A DNA stretch of 64,000 bases from an uncultured Carboxylicivirga sp. (GTDB taxonomy: Bacteria; Bacteroidota; Bacteroidia; Bacteroidales; Marinilabiliaceae): positions 159,175 to 223,174 of the forward strand of contig CANNEA010000009.1 of the NCBI GenBank assembly GCA_947503525.1, written 5' to 3'. Under the pieces are notes generated by a model. That model did not search any database, was not told the origin of the DNA, and saw only the letters and a list, made by a program, of their open reading frames with translations. The position numbers and the translations under genes are program-made. Positions 35,661-44,080 of the stretch are shown here, piece by piece. The first letter of the stretch is position 1, and each line of letters opens with the position of its first letter.

Positions 35661-36653
35661 TTATCTTGTTGATTCACGACAGATGAGCTTAACCGGTAAA
35701 ACTTCAGTATAGTCCAAACTGTCATCTTTAATTTTATTGAGCATTGCATAAGCCGCTTTACGTCCCATCTCCTCACCATATTGCTCCACACTACTCAATG
35801 AAGGAGACATTAATTCAGCAAATGGCTCATTGGCAAAACCAAGCACCTTAACCTCATCAGGTATTGAAACATTTATCTGCTTAAGGGCTTCCATTACGCC
35901 TAAAGCTGCATAATCACCAGCACATATTACGGCATCGAATTGCTGATGCTTCCATAGCTTAGTGATTACGTCTCGTCCCTCTTCGCGTGTTGGAATAATT
36001 TCTACAACTTCAATGTTCTTTTCTGGAATACCTGCGTCTTTTAATGCATCGGTAAAGCCACGTTTACGTTCCTTGTAAACGTTATTTGTATCCTTACCCG
36101 CTAAATGCAGAAAGCGCTTACAACCCTTATCCAATAAATACTGAGTAGCTTGCCTTGTCCCATCGTAATTGGCATTTACAAGTTTGGGACCTGTTATAGA
36201 TTCGCACACTCTGTCAAACTGAACCAATGGTATTTGTTCGTTAAGCTCTTTAAGGTGATCGTAATTTTCCGTTTCTAATGACAATGAAATGATTATGCCG
36301 CCTACTCTACTTTGACGTAATGTATTAATTGCATTCGTTTCTTTTTCCAGAAGTTCTGAAGATTGAAGTATACTAAGGTTATATCCTGCCTTGTTTAATA
36401 CTTCCTCCACACCACAAATAACATTACTAAAATAATGGCGGTTAATTCGAGGAACTACCATACCAATGCTATCATTAACACCTTTGCGCAGTGCTGCAGC
36501 CAATTGATTGGGTTGGTAGCCCATCGTGTCAGCTGTATTTTTCACAAGCTCCCTTGTCTTTTCACTAATGCGTTTATTACCAGCCAGGGCACGTGATACC
36601 GTTGACGGTGTAATGTTTAATTTCTTCGCTATATCTACAATGGTAACTTTCAA
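35661..36653 (-). CDS. LacI-family transcriptional regulator
   Basis: 331 residues if started at TTG 36653 (KVTIVDIAKKLNITPSTVSRAL directly follows). The longer frame to 36680 also begins with TTG and would add a Cys-rich, AT-driven head and cover an operator, so I prefer 36653. The HTH is at 2-50; the periplasmic-binding-type effector domain follows (GMVVPRINRHYFSNVICGVE, VNANYDGTRQATQYLLDKGC, ICAGDYAALGVMEALKQ). It probably represses its own gene and kduI-DUF4861, responding to a uronate metabolite. Confidence 0.88.
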   Translation of the reverse strand: MKVTIVDIAKKLNITPSTVSRALAGNKRISEKTRELVKNTADTMGYQPNQLAAALRKGVNDSIGMVVPRINRHYFSNVICGVEEVLNKAGYNLSILQSSELLEKETNAINTLRQSRVGGIIISLSLETENYDHLKELNEQIPLVQFDRVCESITGPKLVNANYDGTRQATQYLLDKGCKRFLHLAGKDTNNVYKERKRGFTDALKDAGIPEKNIEVVEIIPTREEGRDVITKLWKHQQFDAVICAGDYAALGVMEALKQINVSIPDEVKVLGFANEPFAELMSPSLSSVEQYGEEMGRKAAYAMLNKIKDDSLDYTEVLPVKLICRESTR

Positions 36654-36655
36654 AA

Positions 36656-36669
36656 TACAAACGTTTGTA
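36656..36669. promoter_or_regulatory. LacI-type operator 1
   Basis: Perfect 14-bp palindrome TACAAACGTTTGTA, with the central CG typical of LacI-family operators. It lies 2 bases before the TTG start of the regulator gene, at the expected transcription start. Confidence 0.75.
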
Positions 36670-36699
36670 CAAAAATACAAACGTTTGCATTAATAGCAA
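36670..36699 (-). promoter_or_regulatory. Promoter of the lacI-kduI-DUF4861 operon
   Basis: On the minus strand TTG (36697-36699), 19 bases and TATTTTTG (36670-36677) match the Bacteroidetes promoter form. The -7 box lies between the two operator palindromes, so repressor binding would block polymerase directly. The leader before the TTG start would be about 10 bases. Confidence 0.6.
36676..36689. promoter_or_regulatory. LacI-type operator 2
   Basis: TACAAACGTTTGCA, palindromic over its central 10 bases, centre 20 bp from operator 1, about two helical turns. It sits in the -33/-7 spacer of the promoter. Confidence 0.7.
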
Positions 36700-36755
36700 G
36701 ATTAAATAGAATCTTTTATTTAAAGATTAGATAATAATAAAATATGAGCATGAAT

Positions 36756-37064
36756 TTAAATCACTACGCCTTCCGCATTAACGCGCTGATAAATTGGGGT
36801 ATTAATAAATTGCTTGTGCCAGTCCTCTTTGGAGTACACATATAGAGATATGGACTGACCGGATTTTAATTCCACCTGATACTTTGCATTTAAGTATTGT
36901 TGTTCTAATCCAAAATCAACTTTATTAGGGGATAAAACATATACGATTATTTCCTCATTTGCCTCCTTACCTTGCGGAAACAAAAGAACAACTTCGGCAT
37001 AATGATCAAGAGACTGAATGTGCTCTTTTACCAAGTCTGAAATATCTCCAAGCTTATTATTCAT
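36756..37064 (-). CDS. Nucleotidyltransferase-like protein, catalytic motif degenerate
   Basis: 102 residues from the ATG at 37064; a longer frame to 37100 adds an AT-driven head. The ending ISLYVYSKEDWHKQFINTPIYQRVNAEGVVI matches the C-terminus of short MNT-type nucleotidyltransferases common in Bacteroidetes. The region where GSxARG...SDIDL should stand reads LLFPQGKEANEEIIVYVL, lacking the Gly-Ser and the metal-binding aspartates. It is therefore probably not an active transferase. Antitoxin-like partners (HEPN) are not seen next to it. A TATTTTTG box at 37069-37076 lies very close to the start. Confidence 0.65.
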   Translation of the reverse strand: MNNKLGDISDLVKEHIQSLDHYAEVVLLFPQGKEANEEIIVYVLSPNKVDFGLEQQYLNAKYQVELKSGQSISLYVYSKEDWHKQFINTPIYQRVNAEGVVI

Positions 37065-37440
37065 GCCGCAAAAATAGAAACTAAATTGGATATACAACAT
37101 GGTTCTTTGACCATTGAATCTAATTTGATTCTATATGCTTCAAAAGGGATGTTCACACAGCTACTTACAGGATTCTTAAAAATAAATAAATTATTTAATG
37201 CTACTAATCAACAAGCTTAGTGCGAAAAGATACTGACATTTCACATATCTCCTCCAATAAATTATTTGTATATTTATAGCATGTTTATAAAGACCTATAA
37301 AAAGCTTTTCGAATGTTTAATCGTATACCTGCGGTGCTTTTATAAAGTACACAAGAAGGATTAATACGGCTATTCTTAACTGGTAAAAGTAAAGTCCTTC
37401 TGACTATTAGATCCCTAATATTTACGATTATCAGATAAAC
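37065..37440. other. Divergent intergenic region, 376 bp
   Basis: It separates the nucleotidyltransferase-like gene (minus) from the glycyl radical enzyme gene (plus). I see no small gene and no exact TAnnTTTG element for the plus strand. The sequence is AT-rich. Control sites for the glycyl radical operon are expected here but are not recognisable. Confidence 0.5.
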
Positions 37441-39876
37441 ATGAATACAACTCAGACATCCCCTGAAAGATCGCCTTACAGCGAAGGCAATTATTATTCA
37501 GAAGCTCAAAAAGGAATGAATGAACGTATCAAGCGCTTACGCGAACTAAGCGTTAATACCGAACCTTCTCTTTCAATTGAACGTGCTTTAATTGAAACTG
37601 AATTTTACAAAAACAATTACGGAAAATATTCCATCCCTGTTTTGCGCGCATTAAACTACCTTGAGATTTGCAAACAGAAAACCATTTACATTGGCGATGA
37701 TGAATTGATTGTAGCTGAACGTGGACCAAAGCCCAAAGCCGTTCCAACATTCCCTGAATTAACCTGCCATAGTGTTGACGATTTGAATGTACTTAATACA
37801 CGCGAATTACAGCGCTACACCATTAGTCAGGATGACATTGACACATATGCCAAAGAGGTGATCCCTTATTGGGAAGGACGAACGCAACGAGAACGTATTT
37901 TCAATCATGTTCCTAAAGAATGGAAGGTAGCCTATGAGGCCGGTCTGTTTACTGAATTTATGGAGCAGCGTGCACCAGGGCATACGACATTGGATGGTAA
38001 GATCTATAGACTTGGTTTAAATGATTTCAAAAAACAGATCCAAAGTGAGATTGAAAAACTCGATTTCCTGAATGATTCCGAGGCTACTGATCGTTTAGAG
38101 CAATTAAAAGCCATGGATATTTCATGCGATGCTACAATTATTTTTGCTCAACGTCATTCAGATATGGCTGAAAAAATGGCCGAAACAGAAGCTGATGCAA
38201 AACGGAAAGCCGAGCTTATGAAAATAGCTGAGGTATGCAATTGGGTTCCGGCCAATGCTCCTCGTACTTTTTGGGAAGCCATTCAAATGTATTGGTTTAT
38301 TCATTTGGGTACAGTAACTGAACTTAATGGCTGGGATGCAATGAATCCGGGACATTTCGATCAACACCTTGCCCCCTTCTTCGAAAAAGAAAACAAGGAG
38401 CAATCATTAAGCAGAGACGAAGCCAAGGAGCTTTTATCCTGTTTTTGGATAAAAGTGAATAATCATCCTGCCCCGCCCAAAGTTGGCATTACTGCGCGTG
38501 AGAGTGGAACATACAACGATTTTACAAACATAAATATTGGCGGATTAAAAGCTGATGGTTCGGATGGAGTTAGTGAAGTATCTTACATTATGCTTGAGAT
38601 AATTGAAGAACTCCATATTCTTCAGCCGGGCAGTTCCATTCATATCAGTGCTAAAACACCCGATCGTTTTCTAAAAGAAGGCTGTAAGGTTATTCGTCAA
38701 GGCCATGGCTATCCATCTATTTTTAATCCTGATATTTATATACAAGAACTGCTGCGACAAGGTAAAACCTTAAAAGATGCTCGTGAAGGAGGATGCAGCG
38801 GCTGTATTGAAGTTGGTGCTTTTGGTAAGGAAGCCTATTTATTAACAGGCTATCTGAATGTGCCAAAAATACTGGAAGTTACCTTAAATAATGGTATTGA
38901 CCCGGTTACCGGAAAGCAAGTAAGCATTGAAACCGGCGATGCTAAGAGCTTTAAGAGTTATGAGGAATTATATTCAGCATTTATCCAACAACTTAACTAC
39001 ATTGTGGATCAAAAGGTTAGGGTAAGTAATTACATTGACCAGATGTTTGCTAAATATGCTCCGGCACCTTTTCTTTCAGTTGTTACCGATGATTGTATAA
39101 GCAAAGGAAAAGATTACTATAATGGTGGGCCTCGTTATAATACCAATTACATTCAATGTACCGGACTGGCAACCGTTACTGATAGCCTATCCACCATAAA
39201 GCATCATGTATTTGAAAAGAATACAATCAATATGGTTAGTCTATTAAATGCCGTCTCTAATAATTTTGCAGGGGAAGAAATCCTTAGACAAACCATAGTT
39301 AATAACACTCCTTTCTTTGGAAATGACAATGCCTATGCTGATGAGATTGCTGTTGGTGTTTACAACGATTTACTTGCGGCCATTGATGGCAAACCTAACA
39401 CCAAAGGCGAGCAGTTTTATTTAAACATGCTATCCACCACATGCCATGTGTATTTTGGAAAAGTAATGGGAGCTACTCCTAATGGACGTCTGGCTGGTAA
39501 ATCCATCTCTGATGGAACATCTCCTTCTCATGGTTCAGATTCAAATGGACCTCCTGCAGTAATTAAATCCTTAACAAAATTAGATCAGACCTTATCCGGT
39601 GGCACCTTACTAAACCTACGCTTTTTGCCAAGTTTATTAAAACGCAATCAGGATATTACAAAGTTGAGCCAACTGGTCAGAAGCTATTTTGCTTTGGGTG
39701 GACATCATGTTCAGTTCAATATTGTTGATTCAGCAACTCTATATGCCGCTCAAAAACATCCTGAAGAATATAAAGATCTATTGGTTAGAATGGCAGGTTA
39801 TAGCGATTATTTTAATGATATGAACGAAGATCTTCAGCAGGAAGTTATTGACCGAACTGAGAATGAATCGTTTTAA
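37441..39876 (+). CDS. Glycyl radical enzyme, trans-4-hydroxyproline dehydratase-like
   Basis: 811 residues. The glycyl radical site is RMAGYSDYF with Gly786, 25 residues from the end. The thiyl site is GGCSGCIEVGAFGKEAY with Cys455 and Glu457. As I recall the HypD family, many flanking segments match: FMEQRAPGHT, ELNGWDAMNPGHFDQH, SGTYNDFTNINIGG, LLTGYLNVPKILEVTLNNG and STTCHVYFGKVMGATPNGR. HypD dehydrates trans-4-hydroxy-L-proline to pyrroline-5-carboxylate anaerobically. Two differences are an extra Cys452 and Ala in place of a second Cys after the thiyl motif. No P5C reductase gene is adjacent. The enzyme is oxygen-sensitive, implying anaerobic growth. Confidence 0.82.
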   Translation: MNTTQTSPERSPYSEGNYYSEAQKGMNERIKRLRELSVNTEPSLSIERALIETEFYKNNYGKYSIPVLRALNYLEICKQKTIYIGDDELIVAERGPKPKAVPTFPELTCHSVDDLNVLNTRELQRYTISQDDIDTYAKEVIPYWEGRTQRERIFNHVPKEWKVAYEAGLFTEFMEQRAPGHTTLDGKIYRLGLNDFKKQIQSEIEKLDFLNDSEATDRLEQLKAMDISCDATIIFAQRHSDMAEKMAETEADAKRKAELMKIAEVCNWVPANAPRTFWEAIQMYWFIHLGTVTELNGWDAMNPGHFDQHLAPFFEKENKEQSLSRDEAKELLSCFWIKVNNHPAPPKVGITARESGTYNDFTNINIGGLKADGSDGVSEVSYIMLEIIEELHILQPGSSIHISAKTPDRFLKEGCKVIRQGHGYPSIFNPDIYIQELLRQGKTLKDAREGGCSGCIEVGAFGKEAYLLTGYLNVPKILEVTLNNGIDPVTGKQVSIETGDAKSFKSYEELYSAFIQQLNYIVDQKVRVSNYIDQMFAKYAPAPFLSVVTDDCISKGKDYYNGGPRYNTNYIQCTGLATVTDSLSTIKHHVFEKNTINMVSLLNAVSNNFAGEEILRQTIVNNTPFFGNDNAYADEIAVGVYNDLLAAIDGKPNTKGEQFYLNMLSTTCHVYFGKVMGATPNGRLAGKSISDGTSPSHGSDSNGPPAVIKSLTKLDQTLSGGTLLNLRFLPSLLKRNQDITKLSQLVRSYFALGGHHVQFNIVDSATLYAAQKHPEEYKDLLVRMAGYSDYFNDMNEDLQQEVIDRTENESF

Positions 39877-39940
39877 AGAAATGGATGCAATCTTTATATA
39901 AGTTTTTATATTATGATCACATCCTTTTAACACCCCTTCA

Positions 39941-40855
39941 ATGAATCTGCACAAAAGCATCATCTTCGACATAAAACGCTATGCCATTAATGATGGCCCT
40001 GGCATTCGCTTAACTGTATTTTTTAAAGGCTGTTATTTGAATTGCCAGTGGTGCCATAATCCAGAAAGCATATCTCCCCAGATGGAGAAGATGTACACTA
40101 AACAAAAATGCATTGGGGCCAAAGCTTGTATTGAAGCATGCCCGAATGACGCATTAATGCTAACACCTGACGGGATAAAAACCAATAAGGAACTTTGCAA
40201 GCTTTGTGGCTTATGCGCACCTGCATGTCCAACTAAAGCCATTGAGATTAGTGGTGAAAGTATGGACTATGAATCAATTCTTAAAATCATCGAAAGCGAA
40301 GCTGTGTTTTTTGATCAATCAGGAGGAGGAGTTACTTTTTCAGGAGGCGAGCCATTAATGCATTCCAACATTCTGTTGACCTTGCTTAAAGAATGTGGTC
40401 AAAAGTATATTCATCGTGTCGTTGACACTTGCCTTTTTGCATCCAAAGAAGTTGTAGAGTCAGTCGCCAAGGAAACGGATTTATTCCTTGTTGACCTAAA
40501 ACATATGAATGATGAGAAACACAAACAATATACAGGTGTTTCTAATGTAAAGATCCTGGAGAATATTCGATTACTTGCTCAATTGAATGCGGATTTTATC
40601 ATTCGCATCCCTTTAATTGAAGGGGTTAATACAGATACCGACAACCTGCAAAAAAGCGCTCTCTTCTTATCTCAATTAAATTGGGAAAGAAAAGAAGTGA
40701 ACCTACTACCTTATCACGATACAGGAAAAAACAAACACATAAAACTTGGCTCTACATACAACTATGATGGAATGAATGAACCTTCTGCTCAATGCATTGA
40801 AAATGCCATTAACATTTTTGAATCTTATAAGCTTAATGTTTCAGTGGGGGGATAG
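39941..40855 (+). CDS. Glycyl radical enzyme activase (radical SAM)
   Basis: 304 residues. The radical SAM motif is Cys31-x3-Cys35-x2-Cys38 (GCYLNCQWCHNP). A ferredoxin-like insert follows: CIGAKACIEACP (Cys57, Cys63, Cys67) and CKLCGLCAPACP (Cys86, 89, 92, 96). SGGGVTFSGGEPLMH binds SAM. It generates the glycyl radical on the enzyme encoded 64 bases upstream. The first auxiliary cluster has Ala60 where the second Cys normally stands, so it shows only three cysteines in line. Confidence 0.92.
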   Translation: MNLHKSIIFDIKRYAINDGPGIRLTVFFKGCYLNCQWCHNPESISPQMEKMYTKQKCIGAKACIEACPNDALMLTPDGIKTNKELCKLCGLCAPACPTKAIEISGESMDYESILKIIESEAVFFDQSGGGVTFSGGEPLMHSNILLTLLKECGQKYIHRVVDTCLFASKEVVESVAKETDLFLVDLKHMNDEKHKQYTGVSNVKILENIRLLAQLNADFIIRIPLIEGVNTDTDNLQKSALFLSQLNWERKEVNLLPYHDTGKNKHIKLGSTYNYDGMNEPSAQCIENAINIFESYKLNVSVGG

Positions 40856-40857
40856 GA

Positions 40858-41622
40858 TTAATCCACATCCTTAACACAACGAAAACCAACTGCAAAATCA
40901 CACCAATTCCCTGGCAAACTTTTACGATGATACACGCGTTTGCACATAGCTCCTGATAACCAACTACCTCCTCTAATAACTTTCCCAACACCTTTATCAG
41001 GACCCTTTGGGTTTTCATCCTCAGAATTGCCGTAATAAGTAAGGGAATATGTATCTGATACCCATTCCCAAACATTGCCACCCATATCATATAAACCATA
41101 GGCATTAGGAACTCTTCCTCCTACTTTACTAGTCAAATTATTCCATTCAGACTCCATTTGCTTTGCCTTAGGATACTTCCACTTATCACCATTGGAATAA
41201 GATTTCTGCACTAAACCACCACGTGCAGCATATTCCCATTCCGCTTCAGTTGGCAAGCGTTTACCAGCCCATTCGGCGTAATCTTTGGCATCTGCCCAAC
41301 TCACTCCAACAACAGGATAATCAGGAAAATCTTCGCCACACTTAAAAACCGAACTATTCCAAAACTGAGGCAAACGATGATCCGTGGCAATACAGAACTG
41401 ATAATATTGCTGATTAGTCACCTCAGTGGTATCCATATAAAATGCATTCAGTTGAACTTTATGGGCCGGACTATAATTACTTCTTGTTTTGCTATCCTTT
41501 CCCATTAAAAAGCTTCCTTCCGGAATCAGCACCATGCCCCCGGGAGCATTATCATTTTGTGCACTAAGTGCATTTGCCAACAAAGTGGTCAGTATTAATG
41601 CTACAAAGTTTCTAAACATCAT
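40858..41622 (-). CDS. Exported formylglycine-generating-enzyme (SUMF1) family protein
   Basis: 254 residues with a signal peptide ending LANALSAQ. The FGE-sulfatase fold is clear: GGMVLIPEGSFLMGKDS, FYMDTTEVTNQQYYQFC, YPVVGVSWADAKDYAEWAGK, RLPTEAEWEYAARGG, GNVWEWVSDTY and VIRGGSWLSG, ending VGFRCVKDVD. A single Cys sits near the position of the active pair (GAMCKRVYHR), so true formylglycine formation is doubtful; many family members have other roles. Its stop is 2 bases from the convergent activase stop, and it follows the methyltransferase gene by one base. Confidence 0.88.
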   Translation of the reverse strand: MMFRNFVALILTTLLANALSAQNDNAPGGMVLIPEGSFLMGKDSKTRSNYSPAHKVQLNAFYMDTTEVTNQQYYQFCIATDHRLPQFWNSSVFKCGEDFPDYPVVGVSWADAKDYAEWAGKRLPTEAEWEYAARGGLVQKSYSNGDKWKYPKAKQMESEWNNLTSKVGGRVPNAYGLYDMGGNVWEWVSDTYSLTYYGNSEDENPKGPDKGVGKVIRGGSWLSGAMCKRVYHRKSLPGNWCDFAVGFRCVKDVD

Positions 41623-41623
41623 T

Positions 41624-42187
41624 CTATTTTTTTCGGGCTATTAGTATAAACGAATCATCGTCTTCGAATTCTTTATAAAGTTTTAAATTAAGGATTTCAA
41701 AGCCAAAGTCTATCAAATCTGCCATTTGATCAGGTTCATGGTAATTGACATACATGCCATTAAATTCTTCCGAGCCTTGTCCTTTCCATAAGGAGTGAGC
41801 AATTATTCCTTTGGGATTCAACAGTTCATATTGGCGTTGAATGGATTGTTTAAACTCCTGATCGCTGAGGTGGTGAAGCACCTTATTGGAATAGATCGCA
41901 TCGAAATTCTGTTCAGTTGCAATGCTTACGGCATCCAACTCCAAAAATTGACCTTTAGAGTATTTATTATTCAGGTGTTGCAAAAAGGCCTGTGAATTAT
42001 CCGAACCTGTAGTTTCATAGTACTTGCTTAATTCGAGCCAATCGGTGCCAGGTCCCGATCCTAACTCCAAGATATGATGATCAGGCCTTAAATAGCCTTT
42101 TACTAAATTGATCATTTCTCTTCCATCATGACATTCAGCCATTTTGATGTATTCTTCTACGTTTTCTTTCGACTGATAGTAACTCAT
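41624..42187 (-). CDS. Class I SAM-dependent methyltransferase
   Basis: 187 residues. Motif I is ILELGSGPGTDWLELS (~residues 38-53), the acidic loop QFLELDAVSI follows, and AIYSNKVLHHLSDQEF is the motif IV region. The substrate is not evident. It is cotranscribed with the FGE-like gene (one-base gap) and possibly with the DUF2809 gene 37 bases upstream. Confidence 0.88.
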   Translation of the reverse strand: MSYYQSKENVEEYIKMAECHDGREMINLVKGYLRPDHHILELGSGPGTDWLELSKYYETTGSDNSQAFLQHLNNKYSKGQFLELDAVSIATEQNFDAIYSNKVLHHLSDQEFKQSIQRQYELLNPKGIIAHSLWKGQGSEEFNGMYVNYHEPDQMADLIDFGFEILNLKLYKEFEDDDSFILIARKK

Positions 42188-42224
42188 ACTATTAAACAGA
42201 TAATTTACATTGCTTCAATGCAAG

Positions 42225-42620
42225 CTATAAAACTTTTTTATCTTTTAGGAGCAGAAAATAATCAAATAGTAAAGCAAGAGTAAATCCAACAGTATAGCAG
42301 ATTAAATCACTTACAATAAAATCATATCCAATTACCAAGGCCACTAATTTATATTCACGCAGATGCTCTATCCAATCCCCTTTATAAAGCTGAGAAAATT
42401 CAATGCTAAAACAAAAGAACAAGCTTATCAACCATTTCTTAAAATAAGATATCGGACTTACTAATACACTCATCAACCAATACACCATAAACCCCCAAAT
42501 GGCATCTCCCAGATATAAAGCCAAGAAATCGGAAAGTTTCTCATTATACACTCGAGATAATAGGCCTAAGGCAATGCTTAATACAAACAACAATAAATAA
42601 ACAATTCTATTTCGTTTCAT
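42225..42620 (-). CDS. DUF2809 membrane protein
   Basis: 131 residues with four predicted membrane helices. It fits DUF2809: LLSRVYNEKLSDFLALYLGDAIWGFMVYW and a closing FIVSDLICYTVGF segment. Function unknown. It starts a three-gene minus-strand run with the methyltransferase and FGE-like genes. Confidence 0.8.
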   Translation of the reverse strand: MKRNRIVYLLLFVLSIALGLLSRVYNEKLSDFLALYLGDAIWGFMVYWLMSVLVSPISYFKKWLISLFFCFSIEFSQLYKGDWIEHLREYKLVALVIGYDFIVSDLICYTVGFTLALLFDYFLLLKDKKVL

Positions 42621-42839
42621 TCCAATTTGACTTTATCGAAAACAAAATAATCATTCCAAACGATAACATCTTCAATAAATAAACTAATTGTATGTAAGCG
42701 TATTTCTATAACACTTATTCACATTTACTATGCTTGTGGTATGCACTAAGTTTAGTAACTTGCGCCCTGTTTGATAACAGAGATATTTATAAGGGTGTGG
42801 GTAGTTTCCTTACATCTCTTTTTCACTACGAATTAAGAT

Positions 42840-44012
42840 ATGCAATTATTGATTAAGACTTTCCATGGACTGGAAGGTGTGTTGGCCGAAGAGCTAAAAG
42901 GGATTGGCGCAACTGATATAAAAGAGCTTAAAAGAGCTGTATCATGTGCCGGAGATAAAGAATTCATCTACAAGGCCAACCTGCATTTACGCACAGCCTT
43001 GCGCATTTTAGTTCCAATCGCCACGTTTAAGGCCAAAGACGAAGAAGCACTTTACAAACAAGTTCAGGGGATAGATTGGTCGAAATACATGAGCAATAAG
43101 AGAACTTTTGCGATTGATGCGGTGGCCTTTTCTGAAATTTTTAAACATTCAAAGTTTCTGGCTTTTAAAACAAAAGATGCAATTGTTGATCAATTTAAAG
43201 AAAAGACCGGAGATCGTCCGTCTATTAATGTAGACGATCCAGATGTTCAAATCAACATTCATGTTTCCAATGACCAATTTACGGTATCTCTGGATAGTTC
43301 TGGAGAATCGCTACATCGTCGTGGATACCGCGATCCGAATCATAAAGCACCTCTTAATGAGGTATTAGCTGCCGGTATGTTAAAGATTGCCAAATGGCAT
43401 AAAGATATTCCTTTGGTAGATCCTATGTGTGGTACCGGAACTATTTTGATGGAAGCTGCCATGATTGCCGCCAACATGCCTCCTGCTTTTAAGCGCAAGA
43501 AGTTAGGCTTTATGAGTTGGGTTGATTTTGATAAAGCCCTTTGGGATAAAATATATACTGAAGCTGAAAATCAAATTCATTATCCAAAAGTGAATATTGT
43601 AGGTGGAGATAACAATCCTCAATCGGTTGATATTGCAAAACAAACTTCGCTTGATTTCAGATTGAATAGAATGATACGCATCATTCGTTCTGATATGAAA
43701 GATAACATGCCTACCGCGCCTCGTGGGATGATGATTACCAACCCTCCTTATGGTGAGCGTTTGGAAAAAGATGATTTAAATGGCTTCTATAAATCAATTG
43801 GCAACCATCTTAAAAAGAACTATAATGACTGGCAAGGTTGGATGATCACATCAAACTTTGAAGCCTTAAAGCATGTAGGTCTACGTCCTCAACATAAGCA
43901 TACCTTATACAATGGACCTTTAGAATGTAAGTTTGTTGCCTATGATATGTTTGAAGGTGAAATGAAAGACTTTAAAAAGAAAGTCAACCGAAGCAGACGT
44001 AGAGAGAGCTAG
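42840..44012 (+). CDS. rlmL: THUMP-domain 23S rRNA guanine-N2 methyltransferase
   Basis: 390 residues. A ferredoxin-like head and THUMP domain (~60-155) precede the methyltransferase domain with PLVDPMCGTGTILMEAA (motif I) and MMITNPPYGERL (NPPY catalytic motif). It corresponds to the m2G2445 half of E. coli RlmL; the m7G2069 (RlmK) half is absent, as usual in this phylum. It is cytoplasmic and modifies ribosomal RNA. Confidence 0.88.
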   Translation: MQLLIKTFHGLEGVLAEELKGIGATDIKELKRAVSCAGDKEFIYKANLHLRTALRILVPIATFKAKDEEALYKQVQGIDWSKYMSNKRTFAIDAVAFSEIFKHSKFLAFKTKDAIVDQFKEKTGDRPSINVDDPDVQINIHVSNDQFTVSLDSSGESLHRRGYRDPNHKAPLNEVLAAGMLKIAKWHKDIPLVDPMCGTGTILMEAAMIAANMPPAFKRKKLGFMSWVDFDKALWDKIYTEAENQIHYPKVNIVGGDNNPQSVDIAKQTSLDFRLNRMIRIIRSDMKDNMPTAPRGMMITNPPYGERLEKDDLNGFYKSIGNHLKKNYNDWQGWMITSNFEALKHVGLRPQHKHTLYNGPLECKFVAYDMFEGEMKDFKKKVNRSRRRES

Positions 44013-44024
44013 TACCAAGTTTTA

Positions 44025-44060
44025 AAGTTGAAAGTTCGTAAAGCACTTTCAACTTCTTCC
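44025..44060 (+). terminator. Possible terminator after rlmL
   Basis: An 11-bp stem (AAGTTGAAAGT at 44025-44035, ACTTTCAACTT at 44045-44055) with a 9-base loop follows the rlmL stop by 12 bases. The tail CTTCCTTT is only moderately T-rich, and a partial third copy (TTTCAACTTTCAC) follows. Confidence 0.5.
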
Positions 44061-44080
44061 TTTCAACTTTCACTTATTTC

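Noticed and set aside
36654..36680. Extended N-terminus of the LacI regulator
   Set aside because: The extra residues (YFCTNVCI) come from the operator sequence. TTG at 36653 places the family's normal N-terminus at the start.
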